From Hydractinia symbiolongicarpus (taxonomy: Eukaryota > Cnidaria > Hydrozoa > Anthoathecata > Hydractiniidae): a stretch of DNA of 64,000 nucleotides. The notes beneath the pieces were generated by a model. That model had not been told where the DNA came from. It did not search any database and saw only the letters and a list, made by a program, of their open reading frames with translations. The stretch is from the NCBI RefSeq assembly GCF_029227915.1, contig NC_079876.1, forward strand, positions 27,937,828 to 28,001,827, in the 5' to 3' direction. The position numbers were made by a program, and so were the translations under genes. Shown here one piece after another: positions 1-11,462 of this stretch. How positions within the stretch are numbered: position 1 is the stretch's first letter; every line of letters starts with the position of its first letter.

Positions 1-1102
1 TTTGTAAACTTTCTGTTGCTTTTGTTCGTGTTAAAAGATATAAGAATGTTTACGGAGCTGTAACTTTTTAGACACAGTACCAATTCGTTTATACAATGTT
101 GCGGACGTATTTGGAAGGCTTCGAAAATTACTGGAACTACAAAGACTACAAAATATGTCGTTCACCGTTAGGCTCAACAACATCGGCTACATAAGCGCGA
201 AAATGAGAATTTGTCATAGTAGCTAGTGTCACACGCACGAAGAACGCTATGTCCCTAACGTTATATATAAAGTTAATATTTATAGTTGTAAATAAGTGAC
301 CACGACAGACATATCTTCTTTTGTTGTGTTTAATATTGCATAATTCACAGACTGGTTCTACAGTCATATTGGAGATACTTAAGTGGCGAAACTGTCAAAT
401 TTTAGGCCAAGTTATGACTAAAATATTCTATTTTTCAGGTATCTTTTTCAAGCTTTTTTGTTGTTGTTGTTGTTAAACTGACTGAAAAAAGGAATAACTA
501 CGAAAAAAAGTTTGCAAAATGATTCCACGAACAAGTTGTAAAAGTGCAATGTGAGGTATTCAGACGTTTGAATCAAACAATGAGTGTTTTTCATAAGGTT
601 ATATATTGTACAAAATGTGAAGGGAATTCTATATTGTCCTTATGCTAATATTCACTTTGTTCATAAAAGATGCGCCATACTGTGAAAGCATGAACGCCCG
701 GGCGTCTATCATTTTTTTACTTAAGCATGTGTTGTATCTATAGTAAAAATAATTTTATACCGACCATATGAATTTTTAAAGGATGCATTTTAAAACTATT
801 TCTTTGTATTATTTTTATATTTATTGTGTATGAATAACTTATATTTGTTATCTTATATTTCTCTTATGTTATGCTTCTTATTAATTGTTTTTACTTTTAA
901 CTCTCACGTTTAATCACAAGAGCCAGTTTGACTTCGCAGACAAAAAAATGGAAGGAATACATTTAAATTATCGACTTGAAGGGTGCTAACATCAATCCCG
1001 GTACCTCTGGCATACAAGAGATCTTTCTTCCCAAGTTTTTATTTTCTGACAACCTCGGAAATAACCACTATTTATTTCCCCAAAATTCTCAGAAAAAGAA
1101 GT
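1..1102. other. Intergenic, no gene seen
   Basis: AT-rich sequence with no recognisable exon, RNA gene or terminal repeats. A short (TTG)n run lies near 460-475. The only reading frame over 70 codons (minus strand, 146-367) has no recognisable domain and no family resemblance. Confidence 0.6.
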
Positions 1103-2763
1103 TTTCGCAATTTTAATGTTTCTTCCAAATTTATAAAAACAAAAAATTGACATGCTGAGCGAAGAAGAACGCGCTTGTCATTCTCGACCCCAAAGCTCTG
1201 TGAGATAAACCTACTTTCTAGGTTTTAATCTCAAAGAGCTCTGGGGAATAGAATGCGCGCATATTGTGTCTACTGAGTTGATTATTCGCAATTACATTTT
1301 AAATATACGAACAAACCATAGAGTGACACAAGAAGGCTAGTATAGGTCAATATTTTAGACATGATAATAATAAAAAACCACTATTTCTTCTCTCCCCTTC
1401 GAAATTGTTAGAGAGAGGAAACAAGTCCTGGGAACGAGGTTGCGTTCTATCATTCGAGCAAATTTATTTCCGGAAAGTTGATGAAGGTCAAAAGTTGAGT
1501 AGAAGTCACAGTAATAACAGAAATATTATAATATACACTGATCATCGTTGATTCTTTCAGCAGAGTGGCGAAGTGGAAACGTGCTTGGCTCATAACCAAG
1601 AGATCGGTGGATCGAAACCACCCTCTGCTACGTACAACCTTTTTTAAGATAGTTCATTTGGTAAGTTTTATCAAGGCGAAACTCTAAGATCTTCTTTTTA
1701 TCCTTGTTTATTATACAAAAAATTAATCCATAAAATTTCCGGCGTAAAGGTATAACTCTTGTCCAGTTATTTTGCGTGAGAAGTGTGACATACTCCCAGG
1801 AATCTTTACTACAACAATGAAGACAGAAAGCGCCGTTGAGAACCAAACAGGCCTGGGGACAGGGTTTGTGAAGACGCTAAATGGAAGTTATTTGCTTTGT
1901 TTAGATTATTAATGTTCATTTGTTAGAGGTATTAGATAACAACCCAAAGTTTCCAAAAACATTTTCCGGATGCACCAAATTCTCATCCACATGAAACAAA
2001 AATTTTTTTTACCTAGAAGCTTTTATAATAGAAACCAAATGCACTAAAAAACCTTGTGCACGTTTTTTTTCGTTGACAAGAAATCAAGCAAACGGTTAGC
2101 TAATAAAATTTTAATTCTTTTGCAAGGTGACCAGTCTACTCGCGAAATTTTTTGGATAAATTTTCGCGAATCTACAAATTAGAAAGTTTTCGTGAGATAA
2201 ATTTTTGCGAAATCTGAAATTGGAAAGTTTTAGGGAGATAAACTTTCGCGATTCGTGATTTTTTATGTTTTTAGAAAAAAAGTGGCCTATCTTTCTTATG
2301 ATAGAAAAGTGTTTTTCAACGATGTAATTTTCTTCTAATGGTATGTAAAAACTTCTATTTACAAATTGGGCTCATCGTCAAAATCACAAAACAGATCAAA
2401 CACATTTTTTAGACTCGTCTTCTTCCGGCTTCCACGCATCGTCGTTATCGTCTTCTTCCACTAACTTGGTTATAAGCATTCTACTCCTCTTTATCAATTC
2501 TTTAAACAGCGTCCAGATACTTCCCAGTGCCGGTACTCTCTTTTTTATATTGGGAGCGTGAGCCAAGTGAGGGCGAGTCAAGAAATGACTTTTAAAACCA
2601 CAATTTTTTTAAATTTTAGTGGATAAACTTTCGCAAATCGACAATTTAGAAAGTTTGTAGTGAATAAACTTTGGCGAATGGCCATTTTTGAAAGTTTCAC
2701 GAGACAAAGTTTCGCGAAAAAGGCCAAAAAACGCGAAACTCGCCAAAGTTTCTCTCCCAAAAA
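1103..2763. repeat. Tandem repeat unit, copy 1 (tRNA-iMet-like + TTTCGCGAA module)
   Basis: First of two adjacent units that match over almost their whole length. In order it contains: a leader around the motif TTGACATGCTGAGCGAAG, a hairpin at about 1190-1240, the tRNA-like sequence at 1559-1630, a spacer, a module rich in TTTCGCGAA-type palindromes (about 2130-2260 and 2610-2760), and between these a short acidic reading frame on the minus strand (2396-2530). This copy lacks roughly 75 bases that copy 2 has near 4185-4255. No transposase is visible, so the unit is either a segmental duplication or a non-autonomous mobile element. Confidence 0.8.
1559..1630 (+). tRNA. Initiator tRNA-Met-like gene (CAT), copy 1
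   Basis: 72 nt that fold as a eukaryotic initiator tRNA-Met. The acceptor stem AGCAGAG/CTCTGCT is a perfect 7 bp with the initiator-type A1:T72 pair and discriminator A. The anticodon stem CTTGG/CCAAG closes the loop CTCATAA (anticodon CAT). The T arm is GGTGG/CCACC around ATCGAAA, with A54 and A60 typical of eukaryotic initiators. A T6 run at 1640-1645 serves as Pol III terminator. Oddities: the D stem has an A13/A22 mismatch, and the anticodon stem has T29:A41 where initiators normally carry a third G:C pair. It sits inside a repeated unit, so it may be a mobile pseudogene and not a working gene. Confidence 0.75.
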
Positions 2764-4488
2764 TTTCGCAATTTTAATGTTTTTTCCAAATTTTGGAAAA
2801 CAAGTAAAAACAAATATATAAAAACAAAAAATTGACTTGCTGAGCGAAGAAGAACGCGCTTGTCATTCTCGACCCCAAAGCTCTATGAGATAAACCTACT
2901 TTCGAGGTTTTAATCTCAAAGAGCTCTGGGGAATAGAATGCGCGCCTGATGTGTCTACTGAGTTGATTATTCGCAATTACATTTTAAATATACGAACGAA
3001 CCATAGAGTGACACAAGAAGGCTAGTATAGGTCAATATTTTAGACATGATAATAATAAATAACCACTATTTCTTCTCCCCCCTTCGAAATTGTTAGAAAG
3101 AGGAAACAAGTCCTGGGAACGAGGTTGCGTTCTATCATTCGAGCAAATTTATTTCCGGAAAGTTGATGAAGGTCAAAAGTTGAGTACAAGTCACAGTAAT
3201 GACAGAAATATTATAATATACACTGATCATCGTTATTTCTTTCAGCAGAGTGGCGAAGTGGAAACGTGCTTGGCTCATAACCAAGAGATCGGTGGATCGA
3301 AACCACCCTCTGCTACGTACAACCTTTTTTAAGATAGTTCATTTGGTAAGTTTTATCAAGGCGGAACTCTAAGATCTTCTTTTATCCTTGTTTACTATAC
3401 AAAAAATTAATCTATGAAATTGTCGGCGTAAAGGTATAACTCTTGTCCAGTTATTTTGCGTGAGAAGTGTGACATACTCCCAGGAACCTTTACTACAACC
3501 TTGAGAACCAAACAGCCCTGGGGACGGGGTTTGTCAAGACGCTAATTGGAAGTTATTTGATTTGTTTAGATTATTAATGTTCACTTGTTAGAGGTATTGG
3601 ATAACCACCCAAAGTTCCCAAAAACATTTTCCGGATGCACCAAATTCTCATCCACACGAAATAAAAATTTTTTTTTACCTAGAAGCTTTTATAATACAAA
3701 CCAAATGCACTAAGAAACCTTGTGCACGTTTTTTTCTCTGACAAGAAATCAAGCAAACGGTTAACTAATAAAATTTTCACACTTTTGCAAGGCGACCAGT
3801 CTACTCGCAAAATTTTTTGGATAAATTTTCGCGAATCTACAAATTAAAAAATTTTTGTAAGATAAATTTTCGCGAAATCTGAAATTGAAAAATTTGGCGA
3901 GATAAACTTTCGCGATTCGTGATTTTTTATGTTTTTAGAAAAAAATGGCCTATATTTCTTATGATAGAAAAGTGTTTTTCAATGATGTAATTTTCTTCTA
4001 ATGGTATGTAAAAAATTCTATTTACAAATTGGGATCATCGTCAAAATCACAAAACAGATCAAACACATTTTTTAGACTCGTCTTCTTCCGGCTTCCACGC
4101 ATCGTCGTCATCGTCTTCTTCCACTAACTTGGTTATAAGCATTTTACTCCTCTTCATCAATTCTGTAAACAGCGTCCAAATACTTGATTAATTTCTTTTT
4201 AAAATACATTATCGCTTTTGTTTAAAAGTTTATTCCAACCTCGTTCCCAGTGCAGGCACTCTCTTTTTTATATCGGGAGGGTGAGCCAAGTGAGGGCGAG
4301 TAAAGAAATAACTTTTAAAACCACAATTTTTTTAAATTTTACTGGATAAACTTTCGCAAATCGACAATTTAGAAAGTTTGTAGTGAATAAACTTTCGCGA
4401 ATGGCCATTTTTGAAGGTTTCACGAGGCAAAGTTTCGCGAAAAAGGCCAAAAAACGCGAAACTCGCCAAAGTTTCTCTCGCAAAAACT
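2764..4488. repeat. Tandem repeat unit, copy 2
   Basis: Second unit, starting directly where copy 1 ends. The tRNA sequences of the two copies are 1685 bases apart. Copy 2 keeps a segment missing from copy 1 (about 4185-4255, including CCTCGTTCCCAGTGC) and has about 24 extra bases in its leader near 2805. Its acidic reading frame (minus strand, about 4070-4190) is broken by a stop codon and a small deletion. The unit ends in the same AAGTTTCTC palindromic stretch as copy 1. Confidence 0.8.
3244..3315 (+). tRNA. Initiator tRNA-Met-like gene (CAT), copy 2
   Basis: Identical base for base over all 72 positions to the copy at 1559-1630, including the A13/A22 mismatch and T29:A41 pair. A T6 run follows about 10 bases downstream, as in copy 1. 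The flanks carry scattered substitutions and indels while the tRNA body carries none, which could mean recent duplication, gene conversion or selection. Confidence 0.75.
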
Positions 4489-5690
4489 TCTCCGAATAAA
4501 GTATTGAATTATGCTGCGTCAAAGTTACATGGATGACGTCATTACTATATTAGTTAACATCAACTGCAATTGCCACTAGGTATATTTTAAAGTATTTACA
4601 ATGAAATTTACAGAATATAAAATAAAAATGTATCAAGTACATTTTCGAATCAAAGTCAAATATCCATCGTCAGAACTTTTTTTATTATCTTTTAACCAAC
4701 GTTGTTTCTAGGAAATTTGGCCTTAATGGTAAACTTGATGGTAAGATAGTAAGAAACCCTGCGTAGAGTATGAACTCTCATGGCGATAAAAATTTTCGCA
4801 AACGTTGCAAGTATATATATTAGTGCATACTAAACCATGAAGCGCAAATGTTGATATTTGAACAGAAATTAGAATTTTTGAAATTGCAAGAAATCAACTA
4901 GCGGAATTTTGGATGAAAGTCGAATCTCTCTATTCAATTTGTGAAAAGTTTCTCTACAAACTACCGTACTTGACTAAAACAAACCAGAAACTTGTGCCTT
5001 GTGTATTTCGCAGTCCATAGACCGGAAAACATTGAATATAAAAGCAGGCAGTTGAATACATGCACATGACTCGTTGAACACATATATAAACTATATTGAT
5101 TATAATGTGTTAGATCTGAACCATATATAACATTTTAGGAAACAAAATTAAGGGGACTGAACAAGCGCACTTTGGAGGCTTTCATGTTTTAGAGTTCGTG
5201 CTGTAGATGCCACAAGGACGTGCTGTAGATGCCACAAGGAGTATATATGACTATTTCAACTATCAAACACATCGCGTGCTCTTCTCAGGTTAATAATTCA
5301 AGCAGTACATGTTATTTTTGACGCCATCCTTGGCCCCCGAGTTCAATTCAAAAAATTTAGGTGGAAACAGAACCAAAGACATTACGGCTTAAAAATGGCG
5401 TGCGATTCATCAAGTAATTGTCAAAAAACAAAATATACATACGTGCAAACTCAACCCAGTGATGCTTTTAGCTTTTTAATATTGAGTAGAAAACAAAAAG
5501 TGTCCTGGGGATGACGTTGTCACATAATAAGCCTACAAGAATTTTAGCGCCGATAACTGTGATTTTACTTAAACAGGAATTGTCTGTTTTCTGCTACAAA
5601 CTTGACCTCTTTAACGTTTTTCTTGTTGTGAAAAAAGTTAGTACTTCATAACTTCCAACAGGTAACATATTGGTATTCTCCATAACTTTC
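4489..5690. other. Intergenic, no gene seen
   Basis: No exon recognised. The one local structure is a short tandem duplication at about 5198-5242, where the phrase GTGCTGTAGATGCCACAAGG occurs twice. The right end lies downstream of the GPCR gene and probably includes its 3' UTR. Confidence 0.5.
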
Positions 5691-6689
5691 TTAACTGTCA
5701 ATTGCTGCACACCTAGGGCTACCATATTGCTTCAGCAAGATTGACCAAAGTAGAGATTTGACTTTTTTGTTGTTGCATGAATATAGGAAGGAGTTGAGAA
5801 ACGAATTGATGAAGATTAAGAAAAAGGTAAAGAAAAACTGAGATAAATAGAATGTAGAATATGTCATACAATCTTCGTAGACAAGTGAACGTAAAGTTCG
5901 GATTAACGAGACTATTAAGTAAGGCAAGTAAAAGACAAGTAAACATACCAAGATGGCTGTTATTGTCCGCGTTATTGTTTTATCATGTTTTGATCTTTGA
6001 GATAATTTAGCAAGATTTATTTTTGCTAAGCCATTTGATTCATTGTAATTAAATGACCCAAAGTTAATGGTTATCTTTCGCACGTTCCACCATGTTTTAA
6101 CATAAAAATTCACGACAGCAAATCCTGTCAGAATGTTGACGGAGATCAATGAAATTTGGTAGTAACAGAATGTCCCAGTTTTTACAGCTATTGCAGTGCC
6201 TATTGGTATTCCAACAGATAAAAAAATAGAAGCCATTATGAATAAATTAACTCTGTCCTTGGACCCAGTCTTAATTTCAACAATAGAACCTTTCATCCGT
6301 ATAAATCTGTCCATAGCAATAACAAGCGTTAAAATTGGGGTAAGGTTCAACAAGCAATACGACAATAAGGTTATAAACCAGGACAACGTACAGTTGACTA
6401 TACCTTGATTAATCAAGACATAATGCGATATAAGTAGCGGTTGGATAAACAAGGCTGCGCATGTGTCGGAAATTGACAATGCTAAAATGTAGCGCGGGAA
6501 TTGTCGCTTGTAATCTGCTGTCTTTGTGATGGCGTAGATTAGAAACCCGTTGAAGAGTAAAGTTATTGGTGTGATGATGATATGAAGGATAATCAACGTA
6601 GTGCGTTCATGTCTTGATATCCTTTCTGCTGCTGGTAAAGGACTGTAGCATAAAGTTTGGTTGAGCAAGGACTGGTTAAATTTGTCCAT
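5691..6689 (-). CDS. Class A (rhodopsin-like) GPCR, intronless, orphan
   Basis: A 332-residue seven-helix receptor in one exon, expected in the plasma membrane. Seen in the sequence: two N-glycosylation sites near the N terminus (N5, N10), TM1 at about 31-54 with the conserved Asn (N47), TM2 at 66-90 with the conserved Asp (D75), a Cys pair (C100, C175) placed for the TM3-ECL2 disulfide, DRF at 127-129 in place of DRY, TM6 with FYLP at about 253-256, and TM7 ending NSFLY at 299-303, where Ser replaces the proline of NPxxY. The C-terminal tail is short. The ATG at 6689 is chosen because the N terminus is then a plausible short glycosylated ectodomain. The ligand cannot be read from sequence; no close subfamily is recognised. 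No neighbour gives functional context. Confidence 0.9.
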   Translation of the reverse strand: MDKFNQSLLNQTLCYSPLPAAERISRHERTTLIILHIIITPITLLFNGFLIYAITKTADYKRQFPRYILALSISDTCAALFIQPLLISHYVLINQGIVNCTLSWFITLLSYCLLNLTPILTLVIAMDRFIRMKGSIVEIKTGSKDRVNLFIMASIFLSVGIPIGTAIAVKTGTFCYYQISLISVNILTGFAVVNFYVKTWWNVRKITINFGSFNYNESNGLAKINLAKLSQRSKHDKTITRTITAILVCLLVFYLPYLIVSLIRTLRSLVYEDCMTYSTFYLSQFFFTFFLIFINSFLNSFLYSCNNKKVKSLLWSILLKQYGSPRCAAIDS

Positions 6690-6835
6690 GTCTTTAGAAC
6701 TTTTTGGTATGTTTCTTAAACTTTTTTTAACCTGTTTACTTTGATGACAAATCAGAACTATTTTTCTTTTTTCATATCAGTTTCTATTAATTTAAATTTT
6801 TTTTTATAAAAAAATTATGTTGTTTACATCTTTTA

Positions 6836-7065
6836 AATTTAATTTTTGCAATTTCAATGTTCTATAAAATAAAAAAATTGACATGCTGAGCAAAGATGAA
6901 ACGCGCCTTCATTTTCTATTAATTCAACTTTTGAGATGAAAAATACAAACCTTTTCTGTTGTGGCCAATGGATCAACTGGATTTATTATTTGCAAGTACA
7001 TTTTGAATATAAGAACGAACCATATAGTGACACAAAGGAGGCCTCTAAAGGTGAACATTTTAAAC
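6836..7065. repeat. Divergent fragment of the tandem-unit leader
   Basis: Resembles the first part of the 1.1-4.5 kb units: TTGACATGCTGAGCAAAG, then ACGCGCC, a TTATTTGCAA..ACATTTT stretch and GAACGAACCATATAGTGACACAA. The tRNA part is absent. This shows that the leader of the unit is dispersed and not confined to the tandem pair. Confidence 0.65.
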
Positions 7066-8550
7066 ACGAAAAAGAAAATTCCAGGTCTAACATCCAGGTC
7101 TAACATTTTTATTAACGACTTTCCTATTTCTATGTAACACTTGTGTGCTTAAAATGTTGATTTTAACAATCACAAATAAATTTAAACCTTCCAACGCTGG
7201 ATAATTTTAACGTTCTCTTTAAGTCTGGTAATGTGTTAAACAAATTACGATAGCGTACGAATTATTCTCATCCGAACCACTTTTTTTCATACGACTGTAT
7301 TTGTCTCTTGTGATGAGAATGATAAGAAAGTAAAGAGAAGCATATGCATATCATAGCATGTTGTGTAATTCTTGAAATGCGCGAAATAACATAAAACCTA
7401 ATCAGCGTTTGAACCGAAAATACTGTAGTGTAACACGGGAGTTAGTGTGGCCAGAGTTTTGAATCATACGTGCCTGATCCTGCTATACAACCTAGTCCCC
7501 AAAGCGCTAGCGGCTTTGACATAGGCAACATACCGTGGGGACGATGCAGTATTCTCAGTTTGAAACGTGGAAGAACTGTCGTTAATACTTTTCCCAACAA
7601 AGTTGTGAAGAAGTAATGACCTCACTTCTATAAGTTATTGTTTACATAGCTGGCCTTGACCAAAGCAAAACTACCACAGTTTTGGATCATAAGTGTCAAT
7701 AAAAGGATATCTACCCCAATACGTTGCATCCCAACGAAGTGAGAATTCTTTGCTTTTGATTCTTATTGGTCGCTGAAGTACTCTAAGGTTTGAAAAATGA
7801 AAGAACGTCGTTAATACTTTTTCCAACGTGTTTACACCCAAAATTCATAAGGAAAAATGATCACAAACACGGTACAAGTGTACTAGGATTTTAATAATTG
7901 GAGGTGTGTATTTATAAGGTAAGAATTCGTACTCGCTGACGTATGGTAAATGCTACCTTAGTGACTCTGTTGGCGATGATAACAAGCTCACTGTTATAAG
8001 TTATTGTTTATATAGCTGGCGTTGATCAATTAGACATATGAACACTCTGAAGAAAATACGGTAAGCAATCTCGCTCCCGGGGCTGTTTGTCTCTCATCGG
8101 CGCTACGGTTATTGTCTGATATGCAAAAAGAGACAACATATTCTGGGATCGAGGTTGGGCGGTAGATATAAGAAGGGGTATACACAAACAGATAGTTTAT
8201 ACTGTAAACGTCACGAAATATAGAAGGATTTTCTAAGTAGCAGTGACATACTGTACAGATTGAATTCACCATCCCTACCCTCTTGTCGCAACAAAAACTG
8301 CAAGTCCCTTCTCATCGATATTGTTCACGATGTGCTTCAAGCGTTGATGTATTTGTTTCTTTAGTACTGTAAATTGTTGCTTTTCCTGCAAAATAAAGCT
8401 GTATGCAGAGGGCCTTTTTAAAAGTTACCGTGAGACTAAATATATTAACTAGAATTTAGTTGATCGTTTAACAAGGAAGAGACTTTGCGATTTCGTGATT
8501 TTTAGCCTAAATCGCGGAAGTTTACCCTCATTATGTATTCAAATAGGCTG
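7066..8550. other. Intergenic, with an internal diverged direct repeat
   Basis: No gene recognised. About 7557-7673 is repeated at about 7787-8033: both share GTCGTTAATACTTTT(C/T)CCAAC and later TATAAGTTATTGTTTA(C/T)ATAGCTGG. The second copy has about 130 extra bases between the two blocks. Probably decayed copies of an interspersed repeat. Confidence 0.45.
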
Positions 8551-8679
8551 CCGTAATGATCCGAACAAGCGCCCTGGGCACTTATTAAATTTTTGAATTT
8601 TTTGCATGAGCGCCTAATCAATGGGAGGGGGGGGGGGTGGGGGCTAAAAAATGTTGGGCGCTTAATCGGATCATTACGG
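8551..8679. mobile_element. Foldback MITE, about 129 bp
   Basis: The ends are inverted copies of each other: CCGTAATGATCCGAACAAGC on the left, and GCTTAATCGGATCATTACGG on the right, followed inward by GCGCCC/GGGCGC. The interior is short and holds a poly-G run. No coding capacity. This is the typical form of a small non-autonomous DNA transposon; the family is not assigned. Confidence 0.7.
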
Positions 8680-10319
8680 TATTCAGTAAAGTAAATTCTC
8701 ACAAATTTTTATTTACCTTGAAATTTAAAGGTATTTTTCTTGATTTTGCAAATTTTTGACTCACGAAAGTTGACGAAAGTTCAAAGAAGGCAATGCCCCA
8801 TCCTCAATAATTTTGTCAATTTTTTTTACTCGCATTAACCATAACAACTAATATTGTTTTTACATAATCTAAACTCTAAAATTTGTTTTAACCCTCTGGG
8901 CTAAATATGGCATAACTATGGCATGTTAAACACTTAATTTTTGTATGACATTTCGCGATGAAAGATTTTATCACATTTTGTTGAATTACTGTGTTTTTCC
9001 TCTATGCGTCTTATCCTTATTAATGATAAGTGCATAACATGGTACACTTGATTCCTAAAACGATTTTGCTTCTTTACGGAGATGTACAGCCAGTGAGAAA
9101 AATGTTGGCACGGGACCGCAAATTTAAAATTCTGTTGCCACAAGAAATAATTTAATTTGTCTCTACATTTCATACAGTTTGAACTTGTCAAAGTCTACTT
9201 GCCAATGTTTAGGCCGGATTCCGTCATTAGTTGGTGAGGGCGAAATATTTTTCCCGATATTATTCGAGGTTTTTTGTATGAAATTGAACATTCGTGCGCA
9301 GCTTCGGTTCCATTTTACTATTGTTTTTGCGAGGCAAAAACAACGGTCCTCTTTGGATGAGGAAGATGTATTTTTGTATCTCCAACAATCACTATGTAGG
9401 GACGAATTCACGACGGCGGTGGCTAGTTTGTATCGGCGAAACACATTAAAGCAGGTCTAACCACAAGCATAGTGTTACTGCGCGTTGTTGTTCGGTTCAC
9501 ATAAAAAGACAGAATTTTGTAAGATTCAACAGTTTCTTTCCAATAATAAAGTACAAATCCTCAAAATCCTTAGTAAACAGTTCTCGCTGTTCACAACGCT
9601 AAGCAACTGTTTTACACAGAAATACAACTCTTTTTATACACAAAAGTGACACAAAAACATAACAATTACTGCACAGCTACGATACGCACGACTAACACAC
9701 ACAATGACATTAGCGCACCACAAGGGACAACTCAAACACACAAACTATAATGGTCTCTAAACGAAATCCCATAGGGGCCATTTCACATAGGCTGATATTG
9801 ATTTGACATATTACCTTAGCCTTTTTAAGCAAAGAAAGATTCATCTAGCGGTCGCACTGGTGTGTCACCGTACTAGTTCAGTTTAAATTCCAACTCTTAA
9901 GCTGTGCTAATTGTTTTTTTGCGAGATTTTCGCAAATGCGAATTAAATTCGCTTAATTAATCTTCGCGAAACTTCATCAACTAAAGGTATCCACTTTATT
10001 GCCAGGCGAAAGAGCTTTTGAAAATACTTTTGTACTTGTGCAAGCAAGCAACTCCAGCAGAAACTTCGATTAGTCAATACTGCATAAACACTGTGCTCAG
10101 TCCTTTTCAACATCTACTCTCATCACAGTGAAGGATAGTGATAATCACCAGGAAAGTTCTTTTAATAGAGTACACGCAAATACAAGTACGTCTCCCTCAC
10201 GGTTGTCTTTTCATCGCAATCATTCGTATTTGATAGATTATAAAGTTACTCTCTAGATGTTGATTGGTATTTGGGGATTTCAAAATCACTTAGTTTAATT
10301 TCGGGTTTTAAGGAAATGG
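8680..10319. other. Intergenic; overlapping unassigned ORFs at 8934-9460
   Basis: Two overlapping frames of about 93 codons (plus 9179-9460, minus 9163-9444) and an 85-codon minus frame next to them look longer than expected by chance for this base composition. None matches a family I recognise and no splice structure supports them. A 10-bp hairpin (TTGTTTTTGC/GCAAAAACAA) lies at 9321-9343. From 9470 to 10319 nothing is recognised except scattered TTCGCGAA-like words near 9910-9970. Confidence 0.35.
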
Positions 10320-11462
10320 TGGCCACTAAGAACTACTTTGAGGTCAGAAACATTCGCCAAAAACCGCGAAATTTTTGCATTTCGCGGGAAAAAATTTCAC
10401 GGAGAGAGTAAAATCAAGACAACTTTTTGATTTATTTATTTTTTTAATTTTTAATCAATTTTCACAAGTTCAGGGATCTTTTTTTTCTGCTTGCCGTTTG
10501 TTCCTTGAGACGCTTCGTTATTTCAAGCGACAGGATAAAAAATATATATTGAAAAATTTCGCGGGTGACCTATTTTGGAAAATTTCGCGAAAACGCCCAA
10601 ACGAAACTTTCTAACCTTAAAATATCGAGTTCGTCATCAAAATCTATTCATCAAAGTTGCGAAAACAGATGGACACAACACAACACAAAAATTATCTAGC
10701 GCGAAATTCGCGAAGTTTTTCAAAAAATGATTTATATATACTTTGTTCGGAGAAACTTCCGCGAGTCCAAAAACTCGCGAAATTTTTTGGATAAATTTTC
10801 GCGAAAATACAAATTTAAAAATTTTCGCGAGATAAACTTTCACGAAATCTGAAATTGGAAAGTCTTGGCGATATAAACTTTCGCGATTTGAACTTGTTTT
10901 TTATGTTCTTATAAAAAAGTAGCCTATATTTCTTATGAGAGAAAAAGAAAAGAAGTGTTTTTCAACGATGTAATTTTCTTTCTCATGGTATGTAAAGACT
11001 TCTATTTACAAATTGGGCTCATCGTCAAAATCACAAAACAGATCAAACACATTTTTTAGGGTCGTCTTCTTCCGGCTTCCCGGCATCGTCTTCTTCCACT
11101 AACTTGGTCATATAAGCATTCCGCTCCTCTTCATCAATTCTGCAAACGGCGTCCAGATACTCGATTAATTTTTTTTAAATACATACGTTTGAAACATAAT
11201 CGCTTTTATTTCTAAGTTTATTCCAACCTCGTTCCCAGTGCTAGTTGTCTCTTTTTTATATCGGGAGGGTGAGCCAAGTGAGTCAAGAAATAACTTTTAA
11301 CATCAGCAAATGTTTCTAAAATTTTAGTGGATAAACTTTCGCGAATCGACAATTTAGAAAGTTTGTACTGAATAAACTTTCGCGAATCGCCATTTTAGAA
11401 AGTTTCGCGAAGAAAGTTAAAAAACGCGAAACTCGTGAAAGTTTCTCCGAATAAATATTTTT
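10320..11462. repeat. Third copy of the TTTCGCGAA module (no tRNA)
   Basis: Matches the second half of the 1.1-4.5 kb units: palindromic TTTCGCGAA blocks at 10360-10870 and 11330-11460, the same middle segment at 10975-11290, and CCTCGTTCCCAGTGC. The tRNA-like part is not present. On the minus strand at about 11044-11170 this copy keeps an open acidic frame (visible words EYLDAV, RIDEEERNAY, TKLVEEDD, ending KKCV and a stop) that is broken or altered in the two tandem copies. Confidence 0.75.
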
